This document shows positions 46,400-55,511 of a stretch of 64,000 nt of DNA, piece by piece (the stretch's first letter is position 1; each line of letters starts with the position of its first letter). The notes beneath the pieces are model-generated. The model made no database searches and was not told the origin of the DNA. It saw only the letters and a program-made list of their open reading frames with translations. Origin of the DNA: Seonamhaeicola aphaedonensis (GTDB lineage Bacteria > Bacteroidota > Bacteroidia > Flavobacteriales > Flavobacteriaceae); assembly GCF_003386195.1 (NCBI RefSeq), contig NZ_QRDX01000001.1:682001-746000 (forward strand), written 5' to 3'. Both the position numbers and the translations under genes were made by a program.

Positions 46400-47152
46400 A
46401 TGGAAGAAACAACCCTTTATTTATTAGTACTTGCAGCAGGAGTTGCTGTTGGGGTTATTAACACCATTGCTGGTGGTGGTTCTTTACTAACACTTCCTAT
46501 TCTTATTTTTTGTGGTTTACCTCCTAGCGTTGCAAATGGCACCAATAGAGTTGGTATTTTGCTTCAAACTGCTATGGCAACAGTAGGTTTTAAAAGCAAA
46601 GGTGTTTCAACATTTCCATTTAATATATATTTAGGAATATCGGCCATTTTCGGAGCCATTTTGGGTGCTAATATTGCCATTGATATTAAAGGAGAAACAT
46701 TCAATAAGATACTCGCAATTATCATGGTAATTGTGGTTCTCATCATCATTTTTAAACCCAAAATTAAAACATCTGAACTCCAAGAGCGTTTAACAGGGAA
46801 GCATCTTTGGGTTGGAATTACCGTATTTTTCTTTATTGGTATTTATGGTGGGTTTGTCAATGCTGGCATAGGATTTATCATCATCATATTTCTTCATTTT
46901 TTCCATAAAATGAATCTAGTTAGGGTAAACGCTACCAAAGTAGTTGTAGTTTTTATTTATACACTGTCTGCCTTAATTGTGTTTATTATAAATGACAAAG
47001 TTGATTGGAAAGTTGGCCTAATTTTAGCCGCTGGAAATGGTATTGGCGCTTGGTTTGGAAGTAGACTATCTGTTAAAAAGGGAGATAATTTTATCAAATC
47101 TTTTTTAGTGGTCATGATAATAATTATGTCTGTGAAACTTTGGTTTTTCTAA
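46400..47152 (+). CDS. Sulfite exporter TauE/SafE family protein
   Basis: 250 residues with seven to eight membrane spans. The family pattern is seen in the two halves: VAVGVINTIAGGGSLLTLPIL and GIYGGFVNAGIGFIIIIF. Members export or import sulfite, sulfoacetate or other organosulfur anions; substrate unknown. It lies 20 bases after the phosphoesterase gene and converges on recJ (4-base overlap of the ends). Confidence 0.88.
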   Translation: MEETTLYLLVLAAGVAVGVINTIAGGGSLLTLPILIFCGLPPSVANGTNRVGILLQTAMATVGFKSKGVSTFPFNIYLGISAIFGAILGANIAIDIKGETFNKILAIIMVIVVLIIIFKPKIKTSELQERLTGKHLWVGITVFFFIGIYGGFVNAGIGFIIIIFLHFFHKMNLVRVNATKVVVVFIYTLSALIVFIINDKVDWKVGLILAAGNGIGAWFGSRLSVKKGDNFIKSFLVVMIIIMSVKLWFF

Positions 47153-48840
47153 GCTTTAATATCTCTTAATTTAAGCTGAAGCGAAATATTTCCCTGCCAT
47201 TCATTTTCATCAATGGAATAGACCGCTTTAAAAGGTTTTTGGTCTTTTATTATATCAAATTTATCGCCCATACCAAAACCTATCCCCACAAAATTATTCG
47301 AATCAGATTGAGAAACGGTAATTCTTAAATGCGTTTTATCGTCGCCAACGCATTTACCATAACCGGTATCTTTTAAACCTTCAGTCATGAAAACAGGCGT
47401 CATATTGCTTGGGCCGTATGGCACAAACTGTTTTAAAATTCTGTAGAACTTGGGAGTAATATCGTTTAAGTTAATTTGAACATCAACCTTCACTTCAGGA
47501 ACTAAAAGGTTCTTGTCAATGGTTTGTGCCACAGCACTTTCAAAAGCATCTTTAAAGGCTTTGTAATTTTCTTCTTTAAGTGTTAAACCTGCAGCATATT
47601 TATGACCTCCAAATTGCTCGATATGCTCACTACAAGCTTCAATAGCATTATAAATATCAAAACCACTTACAGATCTCGCCGAAGCCGACAATGTATTACC
47701 GCTTTTAGTGAAAACCAATGTGGGTCTATAATAGGTTTCCGTTAATCTAGAAGCCACAATACCAATAACGCCTTTATGCCAAGTTTCATCATAAACAACA
47801 GTGGTAAATCGCTTTTGTTCCTTTTGGTCTTCAATTTGCCTAAGAGCTTCTTCTGTAACTTGTTTATCGGTTTCTCTTCTATCATAATTATACGTTTCAA
47901 TGTCTTTTGCATGCTCTTTAGCAAGAGTATATTCCTCCTCCACCAATAAAGCCACGGCAAAATTACCGTGTTTCATTCGTCCTGCAGCATTAATTCTTGG
48001 AGCTACGATAAAAACTACATCGGTTATGGTTAATTGGTTCTTTTCAACTTGCTGAAGAATGGCTTTGATTCCTGGTCTTGGATTCGAATTAATAACTTGT
48101 AAACCAAAATATGCCAACACTCTGTTTTCTCCATCAATAGGTACAATATCAGCTCCAATAGCAGTAGCCACCAAGTCTAAATAAGGTAATAAATCCTCAG
48201 CGGTTTGTCCGTCTTTTTCAGCAAGTGCTTGAACCAATTTAAAACCAACTCCACAACCACACAACTCTTTATAAGGATAATTACAGCTCTCTTGTTTTGG
48301 ATCTAAAACCGCGACGGCCTCAGGAATTTTTTTCCCAGGTCTATGATGATCACAAATAATAAAATCTATTCCAAGTTTTTTAGCATAGGCTACTTTTTCA
48401 ATAGCCTTTATTCCACAATCTAAAACTATTATAAGTGTAAAATCATTATCATGTGAAAAATCAATACCCTTATATGAAACACCATACCCCTCTTTATATC
48501 GATCTGGAATGTAAGTAGCTACGTTGTCTGTTTTAGTTTTTAAATAGCTTGCCATTAAGGCTACCGAAGTAGTCCCATCAACATCATAATCGCCATAAAC
48601 CAAAATGTTTTCTTGATTGGCAATAGCTTTTTCAATTCTAGCTACTGCTTTATCCATATTCTTCATGAGGAAAGGATCATGTAAGTCATCTAAACTTGGT
48701 CTAAAAAAGGTTTTAGCTTCCTCAAAAGTTTCAATACCACGTTGTACCAATAACATGGCTATGGGTTGACTTACCTGCAATGCTTTTTGTAAGTGTTTAA
48801 CTTTTGCCGAGTCTGGTTTTGGCTTTAACGTCCAACGCAT
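47149..48840 (-). CDS. recJ: Single-stranded-DNA-specific exonuclease RecJ
   Basis: 563 residues. DHH phosphoesterase motifs: VYGDYDVDGTTSVALM (about 80-95), DCGIKA, CDHHRPG (about 165) and the DHHA1 domain with GGHKYAAGLT (about 415); C-terminal OB domain (VDVQINLNDITPKFY). It degrades single-stranded DNA 5' to 3' in recombination and repair. Ends in a 4-base overlap with the convergent permease. Confidence 0.95.
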   Translation of the reverse strand: MRWTLKPKPDSAKVKHLQKALQVSQPIAMLLVQRGIETFEEAKTFFRPSLDDLHDPFLMKNMDKAVARIEKAIANQENILVYGDYDVDGTTSVALMASYLKTKTDNVATYIPDRYKEGYGVSYKGIDFSHDNDFTLIIVLDCGIKAIEKVAYAKKLGIDFIICDHHRPGKKIPEAVAVLDPKQESCNYPYKELCGCGVGFKLVQALAEKDGQTAEDLLPYLDLVATAIGADIVPIDGENRVLAYFGLQVINSNPRPGIKAILQQVEKNQLTITDVVFIVAPRINAAGRMKHGNFAVALLVEEEYTLAKEHAKDIETYNYDRRETDKQVTEEALRQIEDQKEQKRFTTVVYDETWHKGVIGIVASRLTETYYRPTLVFTKSGNTLSASARSVSGFDIYNAIEACSEHIEQFGGHKYAAGLTLKEENYKAFKDAFESAVAQTIDKNLLVPEVKVDVQINLNDITPKFYRILKQFVPYGPSNMTPVFMTEGLKDTGYGKCVGDDKTHLRITVSQSDSNNFVGIGFGMGDKFDIIKDQKPFKAVYSIDENEWQGNISLQLKLRDIKA

Positions 48841-48895
48841 TTAATAAGTTTTAAGCTATATTTATGAGTACTTGAAGTTAAAATAAAGTAGGTTC

Positions 48896-49324
48896 TTACG
48901 CTCTCTTATTATGAAAATGAGTTTCAACGATTACCTCTGCAAACTGACGGAACATTTCCATGACACCACAGTATTTTTCAACAGATAAATCCACAGCTCT
49001 CTGCAATTTCTTTTCATTTAAATCAGGACCGTAAAAATGAAAGCTCATTAATACATTATCATAATATTTGGGGTGCTCTTCAGTTAAATTAGCATCAATT
49101 TCAATAGTAAAATCGTCAACATTTAGCTTCATTTTTTTAATTAAAGCCGCTACATCTATACCAGAACATCCTGCTAAACCAGAAAGCATTAACGCTTTAG
49201 GCCTAAACCCTTCACCTTTTCCGCCACTTTCTTCACCAGCATCAATAAACAAATTATGCCCTGAAGGATTCGTGCTTTCAAATTTTATATCACCTAACCA
49301 CTTTGTAGTAACCTTTACTCCCAT
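48896..49324 (-). CDS. OsmC family peroxiredoxin-like protein
   Basis: 142 residues. OsmC/Ohr fold: SGLAGCSGIDVAALIKKM holds the resolving Cys region (C at about 55), and SVEKYCGVMEMF the second Cys (about 118). Such proteins reduce organic hydroperoxides or are of unknown redox role (YhfA group). Divergent from the AhpD-like gene, with which it could share an oxidative-stress role. Confidence 0.88.
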   Translation of the reverse strand: MGVKVTTKWLGDIKFESTNPSGHNLFIDAGEESGGKGEGFRPKALMLSGLAGCSGIDVAALIKKMKLNVDDFTIEIDANLTEEHPKYYDNVLMSFHFYGPDLNEKKLQRAVDLSVEKYCGVMEMFRQFAEVIVETHFHNKRA

Positions 49325-49355
49325 TTTCTTGAAAATTTTTGTTTCTTGTAGATAC

Positions 49356-49363
49356 CAAAAATA
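49356..49363 (-). promoter_or_regulatory. -7 box of the OsmC gene
   Basis: Minus strand TATTTTTG (TAnnTTTG), 31 bases before the start codon. Confidence 0.5.
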
Positions 49364-49380
49364 CTACTTAAAAATTATAT

Positions 49381-49971
49381 ATGGCTTTAGTAGAACCTTT
49401 ATCTTCAGACTACGATTTAGAAACCAAAGCATTAGCAGAATTCTTTAATGAAACCCTTGGGTTTTGTCCAAACTCAGTCCTTACAATGCAACGAAGACCT
49501 GCCATTAGTAAGGCTTTTATTAATTTGAATAAAGCTGTAATGGCCAATGAAGGCAGAGTAACTTCTGCCCTAAAACGTATGATAGCTTGGGTGAGTAGCA
49601 ATGCAACCGGTTGTAGATATTGTCAAGCACATGCCATACGTGCTGCAGAACGTTATGGTGCTGAACAAGAGCAATTAGATCATATTTGGGAATACAAAAC
49701 ACATCCTGCTTTTAGCGAAGCTGAACGTGTTGCTTTGGATTTTAGTTTGGCAGCATCTCAAGTACCAAATGCTGTAGATGAAAACATTAAAAACCGTTTA
49801 TATGAGTATTGGGATGAAGGTGACATTGTAGAAATGCTTGGTGTAATATCTTTATTCGGGTATTTAAACCGCTGGAATGATTCTATGGGAACGTCTATTG
49901 AAGATGGTGCTGTTGAAAGTGGTAAGAAGTATTTAGGTAAACATGGTTGGGAAAAGGGGAAGCATATATAA
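49381..49971 (+). CDS. Carboxymuconolactone decarboxylase/AhpD-like protein
   Basis: 196 residues. Helical AhpD fold with the redox motif CRYCQAHAIRAAERYG (about 79-94, Cys-x-x-Cys and the following His). Members reduce peroxiredoxins or peroxides. It is divergent from the OsmC gene (56 bases between), so both could be co-regulated. The 71-residue gene follows after 18 bases. Confidence 0.88.
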   Translation: MALVEPLSSDYDLETKALAEFFNETLGFCPNSVLTMQRRPAISKAFINLNKAVMANEGRVTSALKRMIAWVSSNATGCRYCQAHAIRAAERYGAEQEQLDHIWEYKTHPAFSEAERVALDFSLAASQVPNAVDENIKNRLYEYWDEGDIVEMLGVISLFGYLNRWNDSMGTSIEDGAVESGKKYLGKHGWEKGKHI

Positions 49972-49989
49972 ACTTACAATATAATTCTT

Positions 49990-50205
49990 ATGGAACAAAT
50001 ATCCTCTAACTACGACAGTTTTGAAGCTATGAAGTTGTATAACGAAGATGGTTCTTTAAAGTTCTATTTGAGAATGTTAGAAGACGGTGATAACAACTAT
50101 TTAATTGAACTTGACGAAAATGAGGACGAATTAAAACGGATTGATGTAAAAGCCAACCCTCAAGAAGCTATGAAATACTTTCAGTATTTACAAGCATATA
50201 ACTAA
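49990..50205 (+). CDS. Small acidic protein, unknown
   Basis: 71 residues, strongly acidic, no membrane segment or signal. Sequence (NSKEDGSLKFYLRMLEDGDNN-like beta turns, then NPQEAMKYFQYLQAYN helix) has a simple beta-beta-alpha look. I do not recognise a family. It is 18 bases after the AhpD-like gene and seems part of the same unit. Confidence 0.6.
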   Translation: MEQISSNYDSFEAMKLYNEDGSLKFYLRMLEDGDNNYLIELDENEDELKRIDVKANPQEAMKYFQYLQAYN

Positions 50206-50251
50206 ACCTTCACTAATTGAAAAATTAAAATCTCATATAAAATTGATGATT

Positions 50252-50830
50252 TTAATTTTGCAATCCTTTAATTCTTAATCTCAGTTCAGGTAAAACATCA
50301 TTTTCAAACCAAGGGTTTTTAGTCAGCCAAAATCTATTTCTTGGGGATGGATGCGGTAATGGGAAATACTTTGGTAAATATTCGGTATAATTTTTAACAC
50401 TAGCCGTTAAGCTTTTTTTAGCTGTTTTTCCCAAATAATAATTCTGAGCATACATGCCAATTAAAATAATCAACTCAACATTTTTTAACTCATTAAACAG
50501 TGGCGAGTGCCATTTTGGAGCACATTCTGGTCTGGGTGGTAAATCGCCCGATTTTCCTTTTCCAGGATAACAAAACCCCATGGGGATGATGGCGAATTTG
50601 GTTGCATCATAAAAATCTTCATCAGAAACAGCTAACCACTTTCGTAATTGTTTACCGCTAGCATCATCCCAAGGGATACCAGAAATATGTACTTTAGTTC
50701 CTGGTGCTTGACCGATAATAACAATTTTAGAATCTGTATGTGCAGAGACCACAGGTCTTGGTCCCAACGGCAAATGCGCATTACATATGGCACATTGTTT
50801 TATGTCTTTAAGTAACTTTTTCATAAACAC
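50252..50830 (-). CDS. Uracil-DNA glycosylase family protein
   Basis: 192 residues. Active-site motifs of the superfamily: IGQAPGTKVHISGIPW (about 38-53) and HPSPRNRFWL (about 164-173); two Cys pairs at the start (CAICNAH). It excises uracil or another damaged base from DNA, though the exact subfamily is not determined. Short N-terminal alternative start (ATG three codons in). Stands between the small acidic protein and queD with a 106-base gap. Confidence 0.85.
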   Translation of the reverse strand: MFMKKLLKDIKQCAICNAHLPLGPRPVVSAHTDSKIVIIGQAPGTKVHISGIPWDDASGKQLRKWLAVSDEDFYDATKFAIIPMGFCYPGKGKSGDLPPRPECAPKWHSPLFNELKNVELIILIGMYAQNYYLGKTAKKSLTASVKNYTEYLPKYFPLPHPSPRNRFWLTKNPWFENDVLPELRLRIKGLQN

Positions 50831-50936
50831 CTTAAAGACCTACATTCAATAGATTTAATCTAATCATAAACTCAAACAAACCCTCTATCCCCTGTTGTTT
50901 GTTAAACTAGTAGATAATTTATCAATAAACAGAAGC

Positions 50937-51392
50937 TTAATTATTATCATAAGCAAACCACTCAGCAAAACTAGTGGCAGTTTCCTGTAGTTTAAGGGAA
51001 TGAAGCTTGATGTTTGCTGGTAAACGAGGTTTAATTTTCTGAGCAAAATCAATAACCATCATTTCGCTGGTAGGTTGATAATCTACCAAAAGAATATTGT
51101 GACCGCGTGCATCCAATTCTTTTGCAAGTTCAATATGGGGTGTGTTTTTATTGAATACAGTCGCATGGTCAAAAACATCAACAATTTCTTCTTCAACAAT
51201 TTTTTTTAAGTCACCAAAATCAATGACCATACCGTATTTCACGTTATTTTTATCAGATATTGGTCTACCAATAACCGTTACATCCAACCGGTAACTATGA
51301 CCGTGAACATTTTTACATTTTCCGTCATAACCATAAAGGGCGTGACCCGTTTCAAAAGAAAATTGTTTGGTAATTCTAATATTATTTCCCAT
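50937..51392 (-). CDS. queD: 6-carboxy-5,6,7,8-tetrahydropterin synthase
   Basis: 151 residues, 6-pyruvoyl-tetrahydropterin-synthase fold. Zinc His are in FSFETGHAL (about residue 17) and VHGHSYRLDV (about 29-31); the catalytic Cys is in GKCKNVHGH. It makes the queuosine precursor from dihydroneopterin triphosphate. Its ATG overlaps the stop of the small membrane gene 51392-51496. Confidence 0.88.
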   Translation of the reverse strand: MGNNIRITKQFSFETGHALYGYDGKCKNVHGHSYRLDVTVIGRPISDKNNVKYGMVIDFGDLKKIVEEEIVDVFDHATVFNKNTPHIELAKELDARGHNILLVDYQPTSEMMVIDFAQKIKPRLPANIKLHSLKLQETATSFAEWFAYDNN

Positions 51393-51496
51393 TATCTACG
51401 TTTTCCTCGGTTTCTATTTACTATGTAAACTATTATTAAAACTATGGCTAGTATTAAAAACAATCCGTTGCCTGTTAAAAAGCCTAATATATCCAT
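51392..51496 (-). CDS. 34-residue membrane protein
   Basis: MDILGFLTGNGLFLILAIVL then IIVYIVNRNRGKRR: one membrane helix and a basic end. Its stop TAA overlaps the queD ATG (TAATG), and it begins 3 bases after the 58-residue gene stop, so it is translationally coupled. Unknown function; the tight spacing argues for a real gene. Confidence 0.6.
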   Translation of the reverse strand: MDILGFLTGNGLFLILAIVLIIVYIVNRNRGKRR

Positions 51497-51499
51497 GAG

Positions 51500-51676
51500 T
51501 TACTCTTTGTCTAATCGTTTTTTATTATATCTGTAAAGGGCGTAGGCAAGTATTATCAAAATAACAAAAGGTATCATAGAGCCAATAAACACCCCTATTT
51601 CGTAACCTTTATCGGGAGCGTTTTTAATTTTTTCTTCTATATCTACCTGCTGAAAAAGAGTGGTTAAAAAGCCCAT
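51500..51676 (-). CDS. 58-residue membrane protein
   Basis: MGFLTTLFQQVDIEEKIKNA at the start, then a membrane helix (GVFIGSMIPFVILIILAYAL) and a basic tail YRYNKKRLDKE. It lies 36 bases after the MATE gene and 3 bases before the 34-residue gene. Too short for most gene finders but in a clean operon position. Unknown function. Confidence 0.6.
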   Translation of the reverse strand: MGFLTTLFQQVDIEEKIKNAPDKGYEIGVFIGSMIPFVILIILAYALYRYNKKRLDKE

Positions 51677-51712
51677 GTTAGATAGGTGTAATCTGTATCA
51701 CAAGTTACAAAG

Positions 51713-53053
51713 TTAATAGTTTTTAGCTAGCGGTATAAATTGTTTTCTAAAATTAATTAGTAATGGAAGGCTTCTAGCAATCATCCAAAAAGTGAGGGCA
51801 ATAAAAATACCATTCAGTTTAAAATTGAAATAATCTAACACATAAAGTACAGGGAGAAATATGATAAATGTTGATAACAATAAAACATTCCTAAGTAATT
51901 TCATTTTACCTAAACCTTTAAAAACACCATCAAAAATAAAAGCGATAGCACAAATGGGTTGCATTATGAGTACAATCCAGAAAACAGAATAAAATTGATT
52001 CAAAACATCTATTTCTTTAGTAAACAATAAACCAATGGGTTTGTAAATTATTAACCCTATAATTGCTAAGAGAACCCCAACCAGAACACCTATTTTAATA
52101 AGTTTTTTATTTAGTTCTACCAACAATTTATAGTCTTTCGCACCATAGAGTTTCCCTGAAAGTATATTGCCAGCACTGGAATATCCGTCAATCATAAAAG
52201 CACCTAAAAACCAAAGGTTAATAGCAATAGTATAGGCTGCAATATAGGTTTTCCCGTAGCCGGTAGCAAATCGGGTGGCAAAATATAGGGTAATATTCAA
52301 AGCCAATGTTCTAATAAATAAGTTGAGCACCCTGAGTATAAAACGATTTATCTCGCTATTAAAAGGGAAATTTGGCTTTAGCGAAATGGGCGTTTTTTTT
52401 AATAAAAAGTATACCGAAAAAGCAGCCATTAAAACTTGAGCAATTACACTGGCGTAGGCAGCTCCTTTGATATGCATAGGTTCAATAAAACCTGTTATGC
52501 CATATACTAGAATGAAATCTAAAACAATATTAGATAATGCCCCTATAGTAGCTATAATCATGGGGTGATAGGTATTCTGTAAACCACGAAAGGTTCCAAA
52601 AACAGCCATAGTAAATAAGGTAAACGGAAACCCGAAAACACGAATTTGGTAATAGGCAACACTATAATCTAAAATTAAACTAGAGGCATTATAAAGCTTA
52701 AATATTTGTGAAGCAAACGGATAAGTGCTTATAATGATTAGAATGCTTATTGAAGTAACAATAAAAATAGCTTGAGCCGGAAGGTTTTGTACTGCTCCTA
52801 AATTATTAGCTCCTACATATTGCGAAACAATAGATGAGATGGCACTTCGGGTTTGACCCAATACCCAAATAAGCATAGACATAAACGTACCTACAATACC
52901 TACAGCGGCTAAAGATTCTACGGCATTTATAGGTATATTTCCTACAATGGCCGTATCAGTAATTGATAATATTGGCTCTGTGATACCTGAAATCAATGCA
53001 GGAATAGCAAGTTTGTTAATATATTTTAAACTAATGGTATTTTTCAAAACCAA
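51713..53053 (-). CDS. MATE family efflux transporter
   Basis: 446 residues, about 12 membrane spans. MATE/DinF-like: ISLKYINKLAIPALISGITEP at the start with the family's conserved Glu-Pro, then PINAVESLAAVGIVGTFMSM, SLVFALALGI-like loops and the internal duplication at about 235. It exports organic cations or drugs with Na+ or H+. First gene of a minus-strand set with two small membrane proteins and queD. Confidence 0.92.
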   Translation of the reverse strand: MVLKNTISLKYINKLAIPALISGITEPILSITDTAIVGNIPINAVESLAAVGIVGTFMSMLIWVLGQTRSAISSIVSQYVGANNLGAVQNLPAQAIFIVTSISILIIISTYPFASQIFKLYNASSLILDYSVAYYQIRVFGFPFTLFTMAVFGTFRGLQNTYHPMIIATIGALSNIVLDFILVYGITGFIEPMHIKGAAYASVIAQVLMAAFSVYFLLKKTPISLKPNFPFNSEINRFILRVLNLFIRTLALNITLYFATRFATGYGKTYIAAYTIAINLWFLGAFMIDGYSSAGNILSGKLYGAKDYKLLVELNKKLIKIGVLVGVLLAIIGLIIYKPIGLLFTKEIDVLNQFYSVFWIVLIMQPICAIAFIFDGVFKGLGKMKLLRNVLLLSTFIIFLPVLYVLDYFNFKLNGIFIALTFWMIARSLPLLINFRKQFIPLAKNY

Positions 53054-53071
53054 TCAATTAGGTTTTATACT

Positions 53072-53079
53072 TATTTTTG
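53072..53079 (+). promoter_or_regulatory. -7 box of the universal stress gene
   Basis: TATTTTTG, 41 bases before the start codon at 53121. It almost touches the opposite-strand box at 53083. Confidence 0.5.
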
Positions 53080-53082
53080 CTG

Positions 53083-53090
53083 CAAATTTA
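53083..53090 (-). promoter_or_regulatory. -7 box of the MATE operon
   Basis: Minus strand TAAATTTG, 29 bases before the MATE start. Overlapping divergent promoter with the universal stress gene. Confidence 0.5.
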
Positions 53091-53120
53091 TTGTAAATTT
53101 AACTACTAAACTTTCCATTT

Positions 53121-53915
53121 ATGAAGAATATTCTGGTGCCTGTAGGGTCCTCAAAAAATGCTCTTAGTCATTTACAATATGCCATAGATTTTGCAGAAGC
53201 CTTTGGAGCTAAATTATTTATTGTTCAAGTTTACAATGTTTATACAAAGGCAGGAACTATGTTGAATGTTGATCACATTATTGAACGCGAAAGTTTAGAG
53301 TTTTTAAATGAATTGGTATCACAGATTGATACCAGGAATGTTGATGTGATAGTAAAAACCTTGAAAGGAGATTTAATTGATACCTTAGAATTAGCATGTA
53401 AAGCGGCTGATGTAGATTTAGTATTGGTAGAACCAAGGACAAACTCCATTAAAGATGAAGTGTATTTGGGTAAAACATCTGGTAAAATTATAAAGCAAAT
53501 GGAAGTTCCTGCATTAATAGTGCCAGAAGGCTTTAAGTTTTCTAAACCTACCCATATTTTAATGGCTATCAAATCGGCTATCATCAAAAAGAACAATGTA
53601 TTACAACCTTTACAAAACATTAAAAACAAATTTAATGCAGTGATAGATTTATTGTTAGTTAAAACACCTTATTACAAAGAGGGGAATTTTAACATTAATG
53701 AGGAATTAAAAACTATGGTAAGGAATACAACACAAACTGAAAATGCTACAACTTTTCAAGGGGTCTTGGAGCATTTTCAATCGCACCAACCAGATATGTT
53801 ATGTGTAGTGAGGCGCAAACGTGGGTTCTTTACTAAAAAATGGGAAAAAAATACCATTCTAAAAAAAGATTTTCATAGTTCTATTCCTGTTTTAGTTTTG
53901 AGTGAGCTGAAGTAG
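53121..53915 (+). CDS. Universal stress protein (two UspA domains)
   Basis: 264 residues. The first domain (1-145) has the Usp pattern MKNILVPVGSSKNALSHLQYA, ending LGKTSGKIIKQMEVPALIVP, close to the nucleotide-binding G-2x-G-9x-G type (here GKTSGKIIKQ); the second (150-264) is degenerate. Its role in stress survival is not further known. Divergent from the MATE operon. Confidence 0.85.
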   Translation: MKNILVPVGSSKNALSHLQYAIDFAEAFGAKLFIVQVYNVYTKAGTMLNVDHIIERESLEFLNELVSQIDTRNVDVIVKTLKGDLIDTLELACKAADVDLVLVEPRTNSIKDEVYLGKTSGKIIKQMEVPALIVPEGFKFSKPTHILMAIKSAIIKKNNVLQPLQNIKNKFNAVIDLLLVKTPYYKEGNFNINEELKTMVRNTTQTENATTFQGVLEHFQSHQPDMLCVVRRKRGFFTKKWEKNTILKKDFHSSIPVLVLSELK

Positions 53916-53928
53916 ATAAACCTGTAGC

Positions 53929-54420
53929 TTACTGTAAAAATCCCCTAAGATTAAGTTCTAAATCATCCAAAAGATCTATTATTTCTTTAATAAATTCTTC
54001 TTCCTTTTCTAATCGATTTATGGTTAGATGAATAAATACAGATTCTGGGTTTGGTGGATGTCCTGTCGTTATAGTCCAACACAAGGCATTGGGGCATTCA
54101 AGAAGCGCAAAACGAACACCTCCTTTTATTTGACTACGGCTCAATGTAAACTCCCCCCAGATACCACCAATTTGAGATTCAGTTTTACTAGGATCTTCCA
54201 GATTAAAAATTTCAGTACAGAACTTACCCAGATTCGCAAGTGTTAATTGTTGATGTAAATCTTGTTCTGATTTATTTATTTTAAGCTCCCTAAAATATTC
54301 CATCAAAATTTGATTCTTCTTAAAGGTTAAATAATCTATGTACCCGTTTTCATCGCTAATATCAACTAACTCAATCTCATTGCTTGATTGAGAAATAAAA
54401 TCCCAATCATCATTTAAATA
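53929..54420 (-). pseudogene. Hypothetical protein, 5' truncated or degraded
   Basis: A frame of about 163 codons is open from 54420 to the stop at 53929, but no ATG, GTG or TTG occurs in the first 38 codons; the first possible start (TTG at 54306) would give 125 residues. The residues before it (NDDWDFISQSSNEIELVDISD) look as coding-like as those after. A stop TAG at 54421-54423 precedes. So the 5' end seems lost. Content: SQIGGIWGEFTLSRSQIKGG and RFALLECPNALCWTITTGHPP. Family not recognised. Confidence 0.5.
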
Positions 54421-54451
54421 CTAATAATCGTTAGTTAAGTTAAAATTAATG

Positions 54452-54664
54452 CTACTTGTTTTCTTTTATTTTACAAGTGCTTATTTTGAAAGGTGCATAA
54501 AGTGGGCAAAAACTTATTATACTAGTTAAAATAAAAATACCTGATACAATAAGTAAAATAATTCCTAGAGTTCCAGATATGATATCATTGAAATATAGTA
54601 TACCAACAATTATAGCAACTAAAATTCTAAACGCTTTATCAGTTGCTCCCATATTTTTTTTCAT
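54452..54664 (-). CDS. DUF2892 (YgaP-like) membrane protein
   Basis: 70 residues from ATG 54664. Two membrane helices (AFRILVAIIVGILYFNDIIS and LGIILLIVSGIFILTSI) and the family's CPLYAPFKISTC near the end. Such proteins occur as the membrane part of YgaP-type rhodaneses or alone. It follows the Crp/Fnr gene on the same strand (79-base gap), a common pairing in Bacteroidota linked to sulfur or oxygen stress. Confidence 0.85.
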   Translation of the reverse strand: MKKNMGATDKAFRILVAIIVGILYFNDIISGTLGIILLIVSGIFILTSIISFCPLYAPFKISTCKIKENK

Positions 54665-54743
54665 AATTATTAATTTTTGAATGTTATTACTTCGTTGCAA
54701 GTACAAAAGTAATTACTAATCAGCTTTTAAGCGGTGACTCTGG

Positions 54744-55370
54744 TCACCACTCTCCAATAATTTTTATTTCACCAGCTTTTTGAATAACTTTTTCATCTGT
54801 TTCAAGTTTTTTCAATACTCTTGTAATGACTTCTCTAGCAGTACCTAGTTCGTTAGCTATTTGACTATGACTCATTTTAATTGAATCTCCCTGTATTAAT
54901 TGTAATTTTTTTTTCAAATGATCATAAAGCCGTTTATCCATTTTGTCTAATAATAAGTGACCAATTGTATCTAGAAGTTCTGAATACCTTAGGTTAAATT
55001 GATTATAGAACAGTTCATTAAACTTAGGGTATTCTCTTAGCCAATTAGGCAGTAAATGCACGGGAATTAAGATTATTTTAGAATCTTCTTCTGTAGTTGC
55101 AAATACTTTGCTGGGTGTATTTTTTAATGCAGCATAGAATGTCATAACACAGCTTTGTGAAGGTTCTATGTAGTAAAGCAATAATTCTTTTTCATCAAAT
55201 CTTGAATATACTTTTAAAAGACCCTCAATAACTATTGGTAAAACTTTTACATATTGAGCTTCTCTTAAGATTTCAGTTCCTTTTTTAAATTCCTTAATTG
55301 TTGATTCTTTTAAAATTTTATCAATTAAATCTGCCTTTAAAAAAGACAATACACTTTTGTCGAAATCCAT
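54744..55370 (-). CDS. Crp/Fnr family transcriptional regulator
   Basis: 208 residues. N-terminal cyclic-nucleotide-binding-type barrel (GTEILREAQYVKVLPIVIEGLLKVY) and C-terminal winged helix (MSHSQIANELGTAREVITRVLKKLE). No Fnr-type set of four cysteines (only one Cys), so it does not carry an Fe-S sensor. The effector is unknown. Probably controls the DUF2892 gene downstream. Confidence 0.88.
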   Translation of the reverse strand: MDFDKSVLSFLKADLIDKILKESTIKEFKKGTEILREAQYVKVLPIVIEGLLKVYSRFDEKELLLYYIEPSQSCVMTFYAALKNTPSKVFATTEEDSKIILIPVHLLPNWLREYPKFNELFYNQFNLRYSELLDTIGHLLLDKMDKRLYDHLKKKLQLIQGDSIKMSHSQIANELGTAREVITRVLKKLETDEKVIQKAGEIKIIGEW

Positions 55371-55511
55371 TTAATAAATTTTTAGAATGAAATTTATAAC
55401 TTTTAAAATTAAGGTTTACAAATGAGATATTTAAAACTAATTAATAACCTTGTAAGAGTTAGTTTAATTATAGCGTACAGGTAATAAAAAAGATTGTATA
55501 TGTTATGCAGA

